Source: Crocodylus rhombifer (Eukaryota > Chordata > Crocodylia > Crocodylidae). From it: a DNA stretch of 64,000 nt. The stretch covers positions 496,001 through 560,000 of the forward strand of contig JAVSML010024599.1 of assembly GCA_038503035.1 (NCBI GenBank). Direction: 5' to 3'. Below, in pieces: positions 1-10,485 of this stretch; the stretch's first letter is position 1, and the number at the start of each line of letters is the position of its first letter. The notes below the pieces were generated by a model that did not search any database, was not told the DNA's origin, and worked only from the letters and a program-made list of their open reading frames with translations. A program made the position numbers and the translations under genes.

Positions 1-1638
1 ATTGTTAGAAGTATAATAATTAACACCATCCTGGAAACTGAGGGTTGTGGGCCAGGGTCTTTTATAGTTTGGAATGACAATTCCTGATCTTTTTCTTTCC
101 ATTTAACATTTCGCATTTCTTCATAGCCCCCCCCCCCCAACCAAATAAAAACGTAAAAAACCTGAAGCATCTTTTTAGTATGCTGTTCTCAGAAATACAG
201 CAGGCATTCTTGCTTATGGTTTTGCTCCAGCAAACCAAATCAAATTCAAATTGATGTCTTCATCACAAAGTCTGTTTGGATTTAAGATGGATGAAATGCT
301 CTACTTTAATTAGAGCCATTCCTTCCAGCTCCATAAATAAAAGTACTGCTTTATATTCCATCAGCAGGGAAAAAGTCTGGTTACAAGGTTGGCAGCAGCA
401 GCAAAGCTTTCCTTATTGTTATGAAGCAAAAATGCTCAGTTGGCTCAAATCAAGTGCGTGTGTGCGCGTGCACGTGTGTGAATCCTGTCCTCATTTTCAA
501 ATTAACTACCGCCTTCTCCTAGTAGCTATTAAGGATTCACTTGGTTAGTAAAAAAAAAAAATCAAGCAACAACATTCAGTGTCACAGGACGCTTTCAATA
601 CCTTGCATTTCTTTAAAAAAAAATAATATAAAAAAAGCTGTTGAGCTTCGGTATTGGAGACAACAGTAGTTCTTTTCACCAGCTAAATTTCTTCCCCTTT
701 TGATGGAAGCAAGGATTATAGGACCTGAATCTCTGGTGGCATCATTGGTTTTCACAAGGTAGAGTTCTTTCCCAAAAGTGTTATTCAATATTTCATATCC
801 ATGCTACTTTTCTCAGTTTTCATTTTGGGGAAGCATTTGTATCATGCACGGTCCCAGATACAGCTTTTCTGATGCTCATAAATTACAGTGAATTTCTTAA
901 ACTAAACATATGGGATGAATGCATACTGCAACACAGATATTGTTTTAAATTCTTGTCTGTTTTGAAAGCACTGCTGTTCAGTGGAAAGAACTCAGAACAT
1001 TTTGGACAGTTTCATATTTACTAGATATGGAAGCAGCATTGAGCTGTATCTTGCCAGTTCTTAAATTATATAGAAGAAGCTAGTTATTCTTCACTGCAGT
1101 GAGGCTGGAAGATGAAGCATATGGAAAGAGCAGCTAGTTCCATCATGTTGTCCTGTAATTGTAAAGCTGCCTATACTACCTTCCCTTAGTTATGAGCTAA
1201 TTCAACTTGACAAATTATTTTTCTTCTTCCTTTTTCCTTAGCAGTCTTCCACATTAACAGGTCAAGAGTTTATTAAGAATATATTTATTCGAATTACTGC
1301 TGTATTTAACCTCTATTTATAAACTTAAACTTTGTAATGCAGGATTTTTTTCTTAATAACAAATGTATTCATTAATAAACGGAGCAAAGCCAGTACTTTT
1401 TCCATGTTATAAAATATAGAGTACTTACTCGACTTTTAACAAGAAGTTGAGATTGAAAGTGCTGCATTCCTAGGGCCTGTATTTTTGATGAACATGATTT
1501 CATCTATCAGCCATTTACAAGGCAAGCTCTATTTTTAGGTCTGTTAAAAAACAAACAAACCCTACAATAGAATCCTTGATAATCAGAACTATGTTTCCTC
1601 TCTGACCTACACAAAAAAGATCTTTATTAGGAATTGAA
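1..1638. other. AT-rich non-coding DNA, no element recognised
   Basis: This stretch has no sustained open frame and no repeat that I recognise on either strand. A run of C at about 127-138 and short A/T runs are the only simple-sequence features. The few short open frames show no family resemblance and are treated as chance. Confidence 0.6.
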
Positions 1639-1669
1639 GTGTGTGTGTGTGTGTGTGGGGGGGGGGGGG
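1639..1669. repeat. (GT)n plus G-run microsatellite
   Basis: An alternating GT tract of roughly nine units runs straight into a run of about 13 G residues. Length is likely to vary between individuals. Confidence 0.95.
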
Positions 1670-1842
1670 CATTTCTCATGTCTTTTCTTTAACAAAATGT
1701 TCTTATTTTTGAGTTTGTCTGTTCAGTTGTGGAATCAGCTCTTGCCTAAGACTTTGCCAGCTGAATGTTTGTGGAGAATCAAGGAGATGTTTTAATTTAA
1801 TAAAGTTGCCTAAGTGCAAATGATAGGGGAGACGTATGAAAG

Positions 1843-1921
1843 CCCAGTGGATTAAGTGTAAGGCTAGGAGCCAGGATGCCTTAAGTTCTATTCCACTCTG
1901 TCACTGAATGACCTCAGTCAT
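1843..1921 (+). repeat. MIR/CORE-SINE-like 5' part (relic)
   Basis: The order 'cagtggattaagtg', 'ggagccaggatgcctt', 'agttctattccactctgtcact' and 'aatgacctcagtca' follows the tRNA-related head and start of the core of MIR-type SINEs. In those, an AGTGGTTAAG box precedes a TTCNAATCC-like box and a TGTGACCT core. It is heavily diverged and lacks the 3' part. Confidence 0.6.
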
Positions 1922-2139
1922 TTTTTTGCTCTGGCAGAGCACTTGGCAAGCATCATTTAGTTAAGTCTTGTATAATCGTCTCCCTTCATGATAAAACAAA
2001 ACAAAACAAAACACAACCCCTGCCCAATATTTCAGTTTTTAGTAACCAAAACAGTCACAGAGGTAAATGCTCTTTCATAAAGCAAGTTCAGAGACAGGAT
2101 GGGATCCCAGGTACTTGCCTGTTACTCCTGTGTATAATC

Positions 2140-2250
2140 CAATAAGTAATTTTGCAAAACAAGCCAATTAACTTTCTGACCCTCAGGTTTCTAAGCTTGA
2201 TCTGTAAAATGCGAGTAACAATACTCACCTATTTGTAGCTGTGGACAACT
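2140..2250 (+). repeat. MIR/CORE-SINE-like 3' part (relic)
   Basis: The series 'caattaactttctgaccctcagg', 'tttct', 'atctgtaaaatgcgagtaacaata' and 'ctcaccta' matches the conserved MIR tail: TTAACCTCTCTG, CCTCAGTTTCC, ATCTGTAAAATGGGG and an AATA..TACCTA stretch. It could belong to the same ancient element as the head at 1843-1921, separated by insertion, or be a second copy. Confidence 0.65.
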
Positions 2251-2399
2251 TAAATCCTATCCTCTTAGATGTTATTTGCCTACTGGTCACTGGTCCATTT
2301 TCAAGATTCAGAAGCTTCTATTTCTCTTAGAAGGAGATAAATTAATTCAGGAGGTTAGGTTTAAAGGGACGTGTTTTAGTCAGCATATATAACATGGGC

Positions 2400-3112
2400 T
2401 AAGTACAGATTTTTAAAAAGCCCCTGGCAGAAAGTGCTTCAGCTACTGCACTTTACTTGAAATGCTATATGTTAGAGCATGATTCAACCAAACAGATGTG
2501 TGCTGTTTTGGGGAGGGCTCAGTGCCTGCCTGCCTGCACTGGCCAAGGCCAGCAGGTATGGGGGGTACTCCTGAATACCTCCCAGGAGGCTGCTGGAGTA
2601 GCCCCTCCAGCTCTGCCCCCTCCAGTTGGGGGCTTTGCAGGGAACTTGCACTGTGACTTGGCTGTAGGGAGCCATAGGGGGGGAAGGAGTCCCCTTGCCT
2701 GAGCTGCAGTGCACTGTAGGGCTGGGGTGGCTGTGGGGACAGAAACCCCCATCTAGCTCTCTGCCCTCCCCCAGTCAGGCTGTGGCTGTGACAACTGATT
2801 TGCGTCAGTGACAGCCAAGGGGACAAGGCTGTCTTGGTGTAGGCAGAGCAGACGAGGCAAGGACGCTACCCTGCACGGGGCCTAGGATACAGGTAAATGC
2901 AACCTAGCTTACTGCTCAATGGATGAGACACAGGCATTGTAAAAAATGCTCTAACCTAAGCACTTTCCTTTGATAACACACCCATCAAGAGTTAACTTAG
3001 ATCATGATCTGCCATTTTTAAAGTGCTTTAAGTCTCATGAATGTCTGTTCTGTTATGGCTTTAAAGTGCTTTCTGCACGCTTAATGCATGTTAAATATAA
3101 GATCTGTACCTA
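2400..3112 (+). mobile_element. TA-flanked inverted-repeat element, copy A (non-autonomous)
   Basis: The element begins TA-AGTACAGAT and ends ATCTGTACC-TA, so the two ends are inverted repeats (CTAAGTACAGAT against CTAGGTACAGAT) with a TA dinucleotide on each side. The head continues 'aaaaagcccctggcag', as in copies B to E. The middle is GC-rich and resembles copy E ('ggccagcaggt..', 'cctcccag.agg'). There is no transposase frame. TA duplication suggests Tc1/mariner-type mobilisation, but the superfamily is an inference. Confidence 0.7.
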
Positions 3113-3381
3113 GCTGTGAGTACCATGGCAGAAGACTTGGAAAGGGCTTGCTAGCCAAAGCATGCCCAGTTTAAACAATCCTATTGCCTTTATAGGGAGT
3201 TGGTCCAGGTTCTAAGAAATAGTCAAAGATGAATGTCATTAAACCTAGTCATCAGAAAGTCCAAGGGTCACTCATTAGCTGTGTATAAGTTAGTTATGTT
3301 TCTGAAGTAATATTGGACATATGGCAATATGTATATATATGCCAATTTATATTACCACTGCATTCCTAAGGCCATAACTTA

Positions 3382-3462
3382 GGCCATTCCTAGGGCCATT
3401 ACTAAGTACGTGATGTGGCTTGGGCCATTCCTAAAACCATTACTAAGTATGTGATATGGCTT
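3382..3462. repeat. 41-bp tandem duplication
   Basis: Two adjacent units each read ggccattcct..ccattactaagta.gtgat.tggctt with a few mismatches. A partial third, more diverged unit precedes them at about 3360-3381. This is a local tandem duplication with no coding potential. Confidence 0.85.
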
Positions 3463-4485
3463 TCAGAAGGCGCCACTTCTTTCTGCTTCAAATTGTTCGA
3501 AATCCTCAAGTGTAACCAGTAGCAAAATGAGCAATGGGTCACTGGGACACCAACTGGCTTTGCTTCAGTTATTGTCCCTGCTGCTGCTACTGTTCAGGGT
3601 GCAACAGTTATGCCTCTGAGTGTAACTGTTTGGGAGGGTTGGGTTTTCATGTGTTTATATATTACTACAAAGAAGAGCAAAATCACAAGAAATAGCTACC
3701 AATTTGACATGAGGTTTCACCCAAGCATTCCCTCTGCTGAAGGGACCCAGGCTCAGCTGATGTCCAGTGTAAAATACAGCTGGCTATTTCTCACTGATAA
3801 GTGGGGAGATTCCTTTTACAGCAGGGAATTTTCCATTTCTGAAGTTTTAGCAAAACGTGGAGGCCGGGGGCAATAAAAGTGGTTTTCATTCACTGGCACA
3901 TTTCCTATTGTTCTCAGAGTGCAATGTTGTGTAGTTCTGTCCCTCTTTCTCAACATGATGGGCTGGCTGCCTGCATCAAAGGCATGGAGATGGGGGGTTG
4001 GATCTGTTCCAGCAGCTCTATACAGCATGAGGTAAAAAGGGAAAATCCCATCCCATCTGTGGATCTATGTTCACATCCAAACACCTATTTTTTTTCCCTC
4101 TCTGTATCTTGGTGATTAACATTTTAAATGCATTTTCTTTTGCTGTGCATCCTGACATTTTTACATGTCATCTATTCTTAATAAGTTTTGATATAGTGAA
4201 TTATCTTTTATACAAGTTGTTTTCCTTTGTATTTTCTAGAGTCTGCTGTTCTCTCTATTTTCCACTAAATTATTATTTTCTCTGTATTACTTTACATGTT
4301 GTAATTGCTTTGTTATCTATAAAAGAAAGGTAGTTTCAGTTTACTCCTTTCATCATTGACAGAGTCTTGGTGAATGAATTGTAGCTCTCCTCATTACCAT
4401 AGCTTTGTTCTGTTCAGTTTTAATGATAATTGCCCTTGTCATTTTCTTGTAACATTAGCTGCAAAATCAGTGGTTAAAAACAGAA

Positions 4486-4542
4486 TGAGTGAAAGGGAGG
4501 GAGAGCGAAAGAGAGAGAGGGTAAAGAAGGGAGGGAGAGAGA
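4486..4542. repeat. GA-rich low-complexity tract
   Basis: The tract is an imperfect purine run of GGGA, GAGA and GAAA units on the plus strand. Confidence 0.85.
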
Positions 4543-4764
4543 TTAATTAAGTAGAATATTTTGCAAAATGGGTTGATAAAGAAATGTTTGTATTTCATAT
4601 CATTAAATAACTGAAAATTGAAAATGAAAAAAAAAATGAAAGTTTTCCAATGCATTTCTTCCTCTTCCTCCTCCTCCTCCTGTTTTGTCTTCAGAATGAT
4701 ACATCTTTACTTCCACTATATTTTCAGGCACAAATAAAGAAAGAGTGATAACTAGGTTGGTAGT

Positions 4765-5160
4765 AGCCATGCTGAAGAGCATCTATATGTTATGTTGGAT
4801 TCCAAACTCAACATGAATCAGCAGTGTGTACTACTACTGTAAAAACCAAAGTAATTTTGAGTTGTATTAATGGCAGTATTGTGTCCAAAAAGCAGGAGGC
4901 AATAGTGCCACTTTACTCAACACTGGTTAGGTCTCAGCTAGACTATTGGGCACCACATCTTAAGAAGGTTGTAGAGAAACTGGAGAAAAATCCAGAGGTT
5001 TTTGACATTGACAATTAAAAATAACCTCTCAAAAAATTTGAAGGAACAAAGTATTTTTAATTTACAGAAAAGGCAGTTAAAGCAGAATATAAAGAAGATG
5101 GAAAAATGGTTTTCTAGATCAGTTGTGCCACTTTTGTGCACCAAACTTCTAGTTATGGGC
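4765..5160 (+). pseudogene. CR1 LINE fragment, reverse transcriptase C-terminal region (relic)
   Basis: Translation gives 'VPLYSTLVRSQLDYWAPHL' followed by 'KKVVEKLEKN'. This is the conserved CR1 block LPLYSALVRPQLEY-WAPQFKKDVEKLE just downstream of the reverse transcriptase core. Upstream, 'ggattccaaactcaacatgaatcagcagtgtg' corresponds to the LDSKLNMNQQC stretch of the same protein. Stops and frame changes interrupt the copy, and neither the endonuclease, the RT palm nor a CR1 3' tail is present. It is clearly older than the minus-strand CR1 copies at 10.5-12.5 kb and 55-59 kb. It has no function of its own. Confidence 0.85.
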
Positions 5161-5170
5161 TTAGATCAAT

Positions 5171-5209
5171 CTGCATTTACTTAAACCAGTCTAAGTGTAA
5201 TGTCTCTGT
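5171..5209 (+). mobile_element. Remnant tail of a TA-flanked element
   Basis: 'cttaaaccag.ctaagtgtaatgtct.tgtgac' resembles the tail of copy E ('taccagcttatgtgtaatgtctgaacc'). It abuts the head of copy B directly, suggesting that one element inserted at or beside another. Confidence 0.45.
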
Positions 5210-5212
5210 GAC

Positions 5213-5979
5213 TAAGTACAGACAGTCAAAAAGCCTGAGGCTGAATCGATTTAGTCTTTGCAGGTTAGTCTAAACCACGGAGATTAAGCTGAGAAACAAC
5301 TAGACACACGTTCACTTTTGATTCAGGAAATGCAGCCACATATCTGCAGTGGCTCAGGCCAGAAGCTGGGGGGTAGTAAAACATGGCTCTCTGGCATGTA
5401 GCTAGCATGGACTATGTTCACTTCCTCTTCCTGCTACCCCTGAGGTCTCTGGGATTTGCAGTCCAGACTTATAGCAGCAGGACTCTGCAGGGTTGCTTTT
5501 CCTGTTTCCAGTTGTCTCTGAGAATTGTTGTTCAGAGTTGCAGTCAGCAGTGAGTTTTTAGCAGGGCAGGGCAGCTCTGTACTTGGGGGAAGGGAAGTTT
5601 AACCCCCCCTCCCTGGCCCCAGACCCTGGTCAGGGTTTGCTGGGGGTGGGATGGGGGAGGGGCAGGGACAGTCCCTACCTCCCCTCCTCTCCTCCTCCCA
5701 CTTTCCTTCCCCCCTTCTCGGCTGGAGCAGACAGCTCAGCCCAAGACTGGAAAGCATGCTGGGGATCTGTGATTTAACTTGAACCAGGAAGGGGTCTGAG
5801 ACAGAAGTTTCATAAACTGGTTTGACCCAAATCGGTTAAGTCTGGTATTCAACAAAGTTTATCTTAAACCAGTTTTAGCCATTTTGAAACTGGTTTATGT
5901 GCACTGAACTTCTTTTCTGTTACAGGTTTAAACCAATTTCTGATCACTTAAACTGGGTTATGTGTAACTTCTGTCCCTA
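5213..5979 (+). mobile_element. TA-flanked inverted-repeat element, copy B
   Basis: Head TA-AGTACAGACAGTCAAAAAGCC and tail ACTTCTGTCCC-TA bound a 767-bp unit. Its outer parts repeat motifs such as 'aaactggtttatgtgcactgaac' and 'gatcacttaaactgggttatgtg'. The reverse complement of nearly the whole unit reappears at 15681-16501 (copy C), including the 'agcatgctttccag' / 'ctggaaagcatgct' block. There is no transposase frame; mobility would have needed a transposase from elsewhere. Confidence 0.8.
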
Positions 5980-7087
5980 ACCTAGATGTCCTATGAGGCT
6001 AAAAAAGCCTTGAAGGAATAACTATGCATAATTTCAGTATTGTATTGTATTGTGTTTTGATAGCTGCAGGTTATAAAAGAAGTCTTTTATTGTATATTTA
6101 ATTCATGTGATATTCCAGTATGTGAACAATTGTTACTTGGGTAAGACTGCAAGGGCAGACTTTCATCTGGTGTAATTGTCTTAAGTTGGTATCAGTTACT
6201 CCACTTGGGGATCTGTTTCATAGTCTCTAAACTCTGTATAGTTCTGTCTATGTATTTACTTTCACACTTTCACTCTGGTTTTGTTGAGGGTAGAAAAAAG
6301 GTCTTTTCTGTTAATTTTGTATTCATTTGCATTAAGAGTTTATTATTTCTAATAATACATTATTTCACCATTATCCATTTTCTGACTTCTGTTTATTTGG
6401 TGATTATGCTGTATTCTGACTTGCAGCTGACTTTTTCAAAACTTGAGTACTTTTAGTACCCTGGGGAAAAAAAGTAGTTTTCACATTTGGTTTTCTCATT
6501 GCTTTTAGATGTTCATGTTTTCTTCTCTCAGCATTTCAGCTTCATGAATGATATTTTCAGCTTTTTAACTGAAAACTTTTTTTTCACATTTTGCCTTTAT
6601 ACTTCTGTATTTAGAGTTATTTTGATATTTTTCTGTTGTCATTTGCACAAAACATCCAAACAATTCTCATGAGCCCTTCAAAGATTTTTAAAGTATTAGA
6701 GTCAGGAACTCTTTAGTTTTCAAGGTTTAAATGTGAAGCAACTCAGGCAAACATCAGCTGTGAAACAACTGAACTAAAAGGACTTGGCCACAGATTGCTT
6801 ATTTCTTAATGTCTTTCAAGGGTTTTTGAACTACTGCAGCTGAATATTGGAACTCCAAAACTCATACGGCACTCTTGTTCTATTAGTTATAGAGCTAATA
6901 CTTGTGAACATAGAAGAGAAAGCTATTGTTGGAGAACACAATACAAAATAATACGGATCAGCTAAAAACTGTTGTCTGCCTGAATTGATCTTAATCTTAT
7001 GGCTAAATAAATATTCTATGGGAAAGCAGGGCATAACTTTAACTAGATGCCCAGGACAGGAGGCTTCTATCTAATGTTGCTTCGTTA
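5980..7087. other. AT-rich non-coding DNA
   Basis: No recognised repeat, RNA or exon is seen. The T-rich open frames at 6205-6672 are low-complexity and have no family signature. Confidence 0.6.
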
Positions 7088-7093
7088 TGTTAT

Positions 7094-8629
7094 TGTGGGC
7101 TGTGGGGGTGCAGCCACACACCTTTCAGACTGAGTTCCTGGCTTTCCACGCTCTCAGAAACTCGGACTGGGCTCTGCTCTTCAGCACCCACTCTCAATTC
7201 CTTTCTGTGCTCTGTGAGTCTGTTCTCAAATCCCTTTATAGCAGGCTTCTCTGGGTCTAGCAATTCTCTCTCAACTTTGACAATACTTTTTCCAGCAGAT
7301 CTCTCTTTCTAGCAGCAATCTGGAATACCGCACTTCCTCTGGATCTTACTTAACTTCTAGCTTTCCTTTCCTTTAACAGATCTTAACCATATTCTTTCTG
7401 GGCTACAGGCTTCACAATACGTTCTCATCAGTGGCCCCTTCTTGCATTGCTCTCTGAAAACTAATTCATCTAGCAAATCTTGGTGTCTCTTTCTTTTGTA
7501 AAGCTGCACAGTCTGTGCTGACCTTGCTTTCTCCAAACCAAAAAACGATATCTGTCACTGCCTCACAGATGCACAGTCCAGCAAGTTCTGTTTCAGGACC
7601 GAGAAAGCTCCCTCTGAAAGACTGGGCAACGAATTCCACCCCGCACACAACCCCTGTAGGAAAACTCTTCCTACCCCAAAAAGAAACCTCCTAAACTATG
7701 CCTCTGCAGAGAGAAAAAACAAAACATGCCTCTGATAAGCTCATTTCTCTTTCCTTGCCAAGAGTAACTTCTGGGCACTGATCTCTGTTCACACAGCTGT
7801 ACCCTGATGTTTCCCAAAACAAGCTGTTACACTCTCTTATCTAGGTTCTTCACTGTTCCTGGACAGGTGGGAGAACCAAGTTTTCTCCCTCACTTTCCAA
7901 TCACAAATTCTCTGCCACTGCCTGAGCAGATGTCCAGTAACGTATCCTGTCTCTTTCTGTGCCCTCTGCTGCCTCTATTATCCAGGGCACACGAGATCCC
8001 AGAGTATCTGTCTCTCATTCCTCTATCTCTGATCTCTCCAAAGCTGGCCTGCCTGGATAACAGTCTGCACCTTTAACCTTCACCTGCACTTTTAACCGTC
8101 ATCTTACAAACTCCACAGAAAACGCACAAAACTGCTCTTGTCCTCTCTCCACAAAAGACTGTAACTATTCCCAAGGACCTTAGAGTCAAAGGACCCCGAT
8201 CATTCATGCAGCCTATCTCTCCAGCAGAGAGATGACAACAATACAAACAATCAACTCTATATCTACCAGTCACAGGGACCTTTCCCAGGGGACAGGGATG
8301 GGGATGGGGACCCCTCTTGGGGAGGACTGGAAAGAACAGGGAGGGATGAGAAGGAACAGGCACGGATGGGGGGCATGGGACAAAGAGGGAGATGAGAAGG
8401 AGCAGGGAGGGACCCCTTTGTTAATTTCAAGTCTCTGCTTTTGTATTCTCCTTCCCCCTTGATGACTCCTGATGAGTCTTCATCTGTGGTTATCTCTGGT
8501 TGGTTGTTTCTCTGTGGTCACACACCCACATAGCCTTCCGGACCTTCTCCTAATTTGGTTTGTTCCCCCAGAATCGCGACTCGGGTCCCACTCTATTCTG
8601 GAGCCTTGTAGCTGGTGTCACTTATCTCA
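7094..8629 (+). mobile_element. Solo LTR, 1536 bp, 6-bp target duplication TGTTAT
   Basis: The unit starts TGTGGGCTG and ends TTATCTCA, giving the TG...CA termini of a retroviral or retrotransposon LTR. It is flanked exactly by TGTTAT at 7088-7093 and 8630-8635. Composition changes sharply to pyrimidine-rich inside these limits. There is no gag, pol or env frame, so this is a solo LTR left after recombination between two LTRs. A TTTATA box at 7235-7240, about 140 bp inside, favours plus orientation, which remains an inference. Six-base duplications fit several endogenous-retrovirus classes. Confidence 0.8.
7235..7240 (+). promoter_or_regulatory. Candidate TATA box in the 7.1 kb LTR
   Basis: CCCTTTATAGCAGG lies about 140 bp inside the TG end. 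The distance is similar to TATA-like boxes in the other LTRs of this window. It is weak evidence for LTR orientation. Confidence 0.35.
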
Positions 8630-8635
8630 TGTTAT

Positions 8636-9744
8636 GGGACAGTATGGCAGGGGGTGAAATTCCAATACATTGGTTTTTTTTATAGATCCTTTGGGTTTTT
8701 TAAACCTAGTTTTCAGTTTGTTGTTTTGGGAAAAAATTCACCAAGTTTGTTTTGGTCATAAAATAGGCATTTGATATAAAGGAAGGGGTCAGAGCAGGGA
8801 AAAAAAGAGAATGGGACTCTGGATGGGTTACGTTAGGTAGGGTCATGAAAGAGAATGAGGATATTTGAGTTGCAAGAGCAAATCAGTGAATCTGTTTAAT
8901 GATAAGAAGGAGGAGTCAGCATTAAGCAAGCTAGGCTGCTCTTGCAGCTGTGGTTTAGTTTGGGCTATGTGAATAATTTGATTGTTTTGGTTTAACCATC
9001 AAACTGAAAAACAAAGACAAAAGTATTTAGAATGATGGAAAATAAAACAAAATAATAATATCCCCCCCCTCCACTTTTTTCTCTGGAACAAAAGTAGTTT
9101 CATTTGGGTTAAACAAAATGTTTTGTGTGTGGACACTTTCTATTAAGGCAGAAGGAATGAAGGGCTGGGTTCTCAAAACTGGCAGCGAAGCCCACTCTCC
9201 CCAATAGCACAGTGGTTAGAGAATTGTCACTGGATGTGTGAAACTCAATTTTACATCCCTTCTCCACACCTCTAACCTTCCACAAGCCTGCCATATTTGC
9301 AAGGCTGTAGGCTTTTCACCCTTTCTGTTGGTCATGTTCCACTGTGCATTAAATAATTAAATATTTATTAAGCCACAGAATGATGAAGGTGAAGTTGCAC
9401 TAGAGGGCTGGTAAGCTGGGGCATGACTAGGAGATGGGACACCTAGGATCTATCCCTGATGTGACTAGTGGGAAGGGCTGGGAACAATGCATCCTGGGAT
9501 GCTGGAGGATTGAAAATTGCTGGTTTTATCTCTTTGGAGCAGATTGAAGCTTCTCTAATAGCTCAGAGTTAACCCTCACCTGAAGTGGCATAATTTTGAG
9601 CCACTTGGGAGGGCATTTAACATGAGTTAATGGGCTTTAATGTGCAGACGCTTGCATTTTAAGCATCCTGAATATGGTCAAATTGTAATGTGAAACTTCA
9701 CCCTGACAGTGTTTCTCCAGCTCTACAGCTAAAGGGTCTTCTAT
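8636..9744. other. AT-rich DNA with a tRNA-like SINE relic
   Basis: Mostly unrecognised. Near 9203-9262, 'tagcacagtggttagag' followed by 'gaaactcaattttacatccc' resembles decayed A-box and B-box regions of a tRNA-derived repeat common in sauropsids. No exon is seen. Confidence 0.45.
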
Positions 9745-10433
9745 AGGGCTGTGTGAAGCTTCAGTAATCTATTTGATTTGGAGAAGATTTGGCCCGATTT
9801 GGCAGCTGAATCTCCAAATCCAAATCAAATTGGGAGATGTGTTAAAAGGTCCGAATTGAATTGGAAACCTCTGAACTGATTCGGAGAGATTCTGAGATGT
9901 GGAAAGCTTGCAGCAAGTTCCAACGGGGTTTCAGGTTTCGACTTCTCAATGCTGGACACAGCTGCCTCCAGCTGGTAAGTCTGAGCACAGTCTGGCAGTG
10001 GGGGCTAACATCTTGGAGTGCAGCCCTGCCCAGTCTGCCCTATGCAGATTCGGGGGAAAATGCCCATTTTCATGCCCTCCTGGACTGGTGGCAAGAGCTG
10101 CTGGAGAAGCCACCAGAAAAGCAGCTCCCGGACCAGTGGCACATGGTGGTGGGGAGTGGCAGGATCCGCCCTCTCCATGTCCTGGATGCCTCTGCCCTGG
10201 CTGGGCAGTTTGTCCCAGCCTCAATCCCTCCCTTCTTGTGGGGGCATTGATCTGCCCCCCCATGACCCTTCCCTCCCCTCTCTGCCTACCACAACAGACT
10301 TACCAGCTGGAGTCAGCTGTGCCCAGTGTCATCAAGGACTGTCTGTATAGTCTATGGCTGAATCTCTGAATCAGTGTCGAATCTCCGAAACTGAACTGGC
10401 CAAATCAAATTGCCAAATTGAATCCCCGTCCCT
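9745..10433. mobile_element. Candidate miniature inverted-repeat element
   Basis: The left end AGGGCTGTGTGAAGC and the inverted right end AGGGACGGGGATTC are loosely complementary. Both subterminal zones are crowded with the same short words in opposite orientation (gatttgg / ccaaatc, gaatctcc). The GC-rich middle carries overlapping chance frames. No exact target duplication was found, so the limits are approximate. Confidence 0.4.
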
Positions 10434-10485
10434 CTGAATCAGCTGAATCTGAAGGAAATACTTTCTGCTTCTTTCAGGCCTGGTC

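Larger units (their letters stand above)
3113..4764. other. Unique-looking AT-rich DNA with simple repeats
   Basis: No gene or recognised element is seen apart from a short tandem duplication (3382-3462), a purine-rich GA tract (about 4486-4542) and a CTC-rich tract (about 4655-4681). The 60-90-residue open frames are AT-rich and look like chance. Confidence 0.55.

Noticed and set aside
8578..8600. Primer-binding site (TGGGACCCGAG on the minus strand) near the 8.6 kb LTR end
   Set aside because: It lies inside the LTR limits set by the TGTTAT duplication and does not match a tRNA 3' end convincingly.
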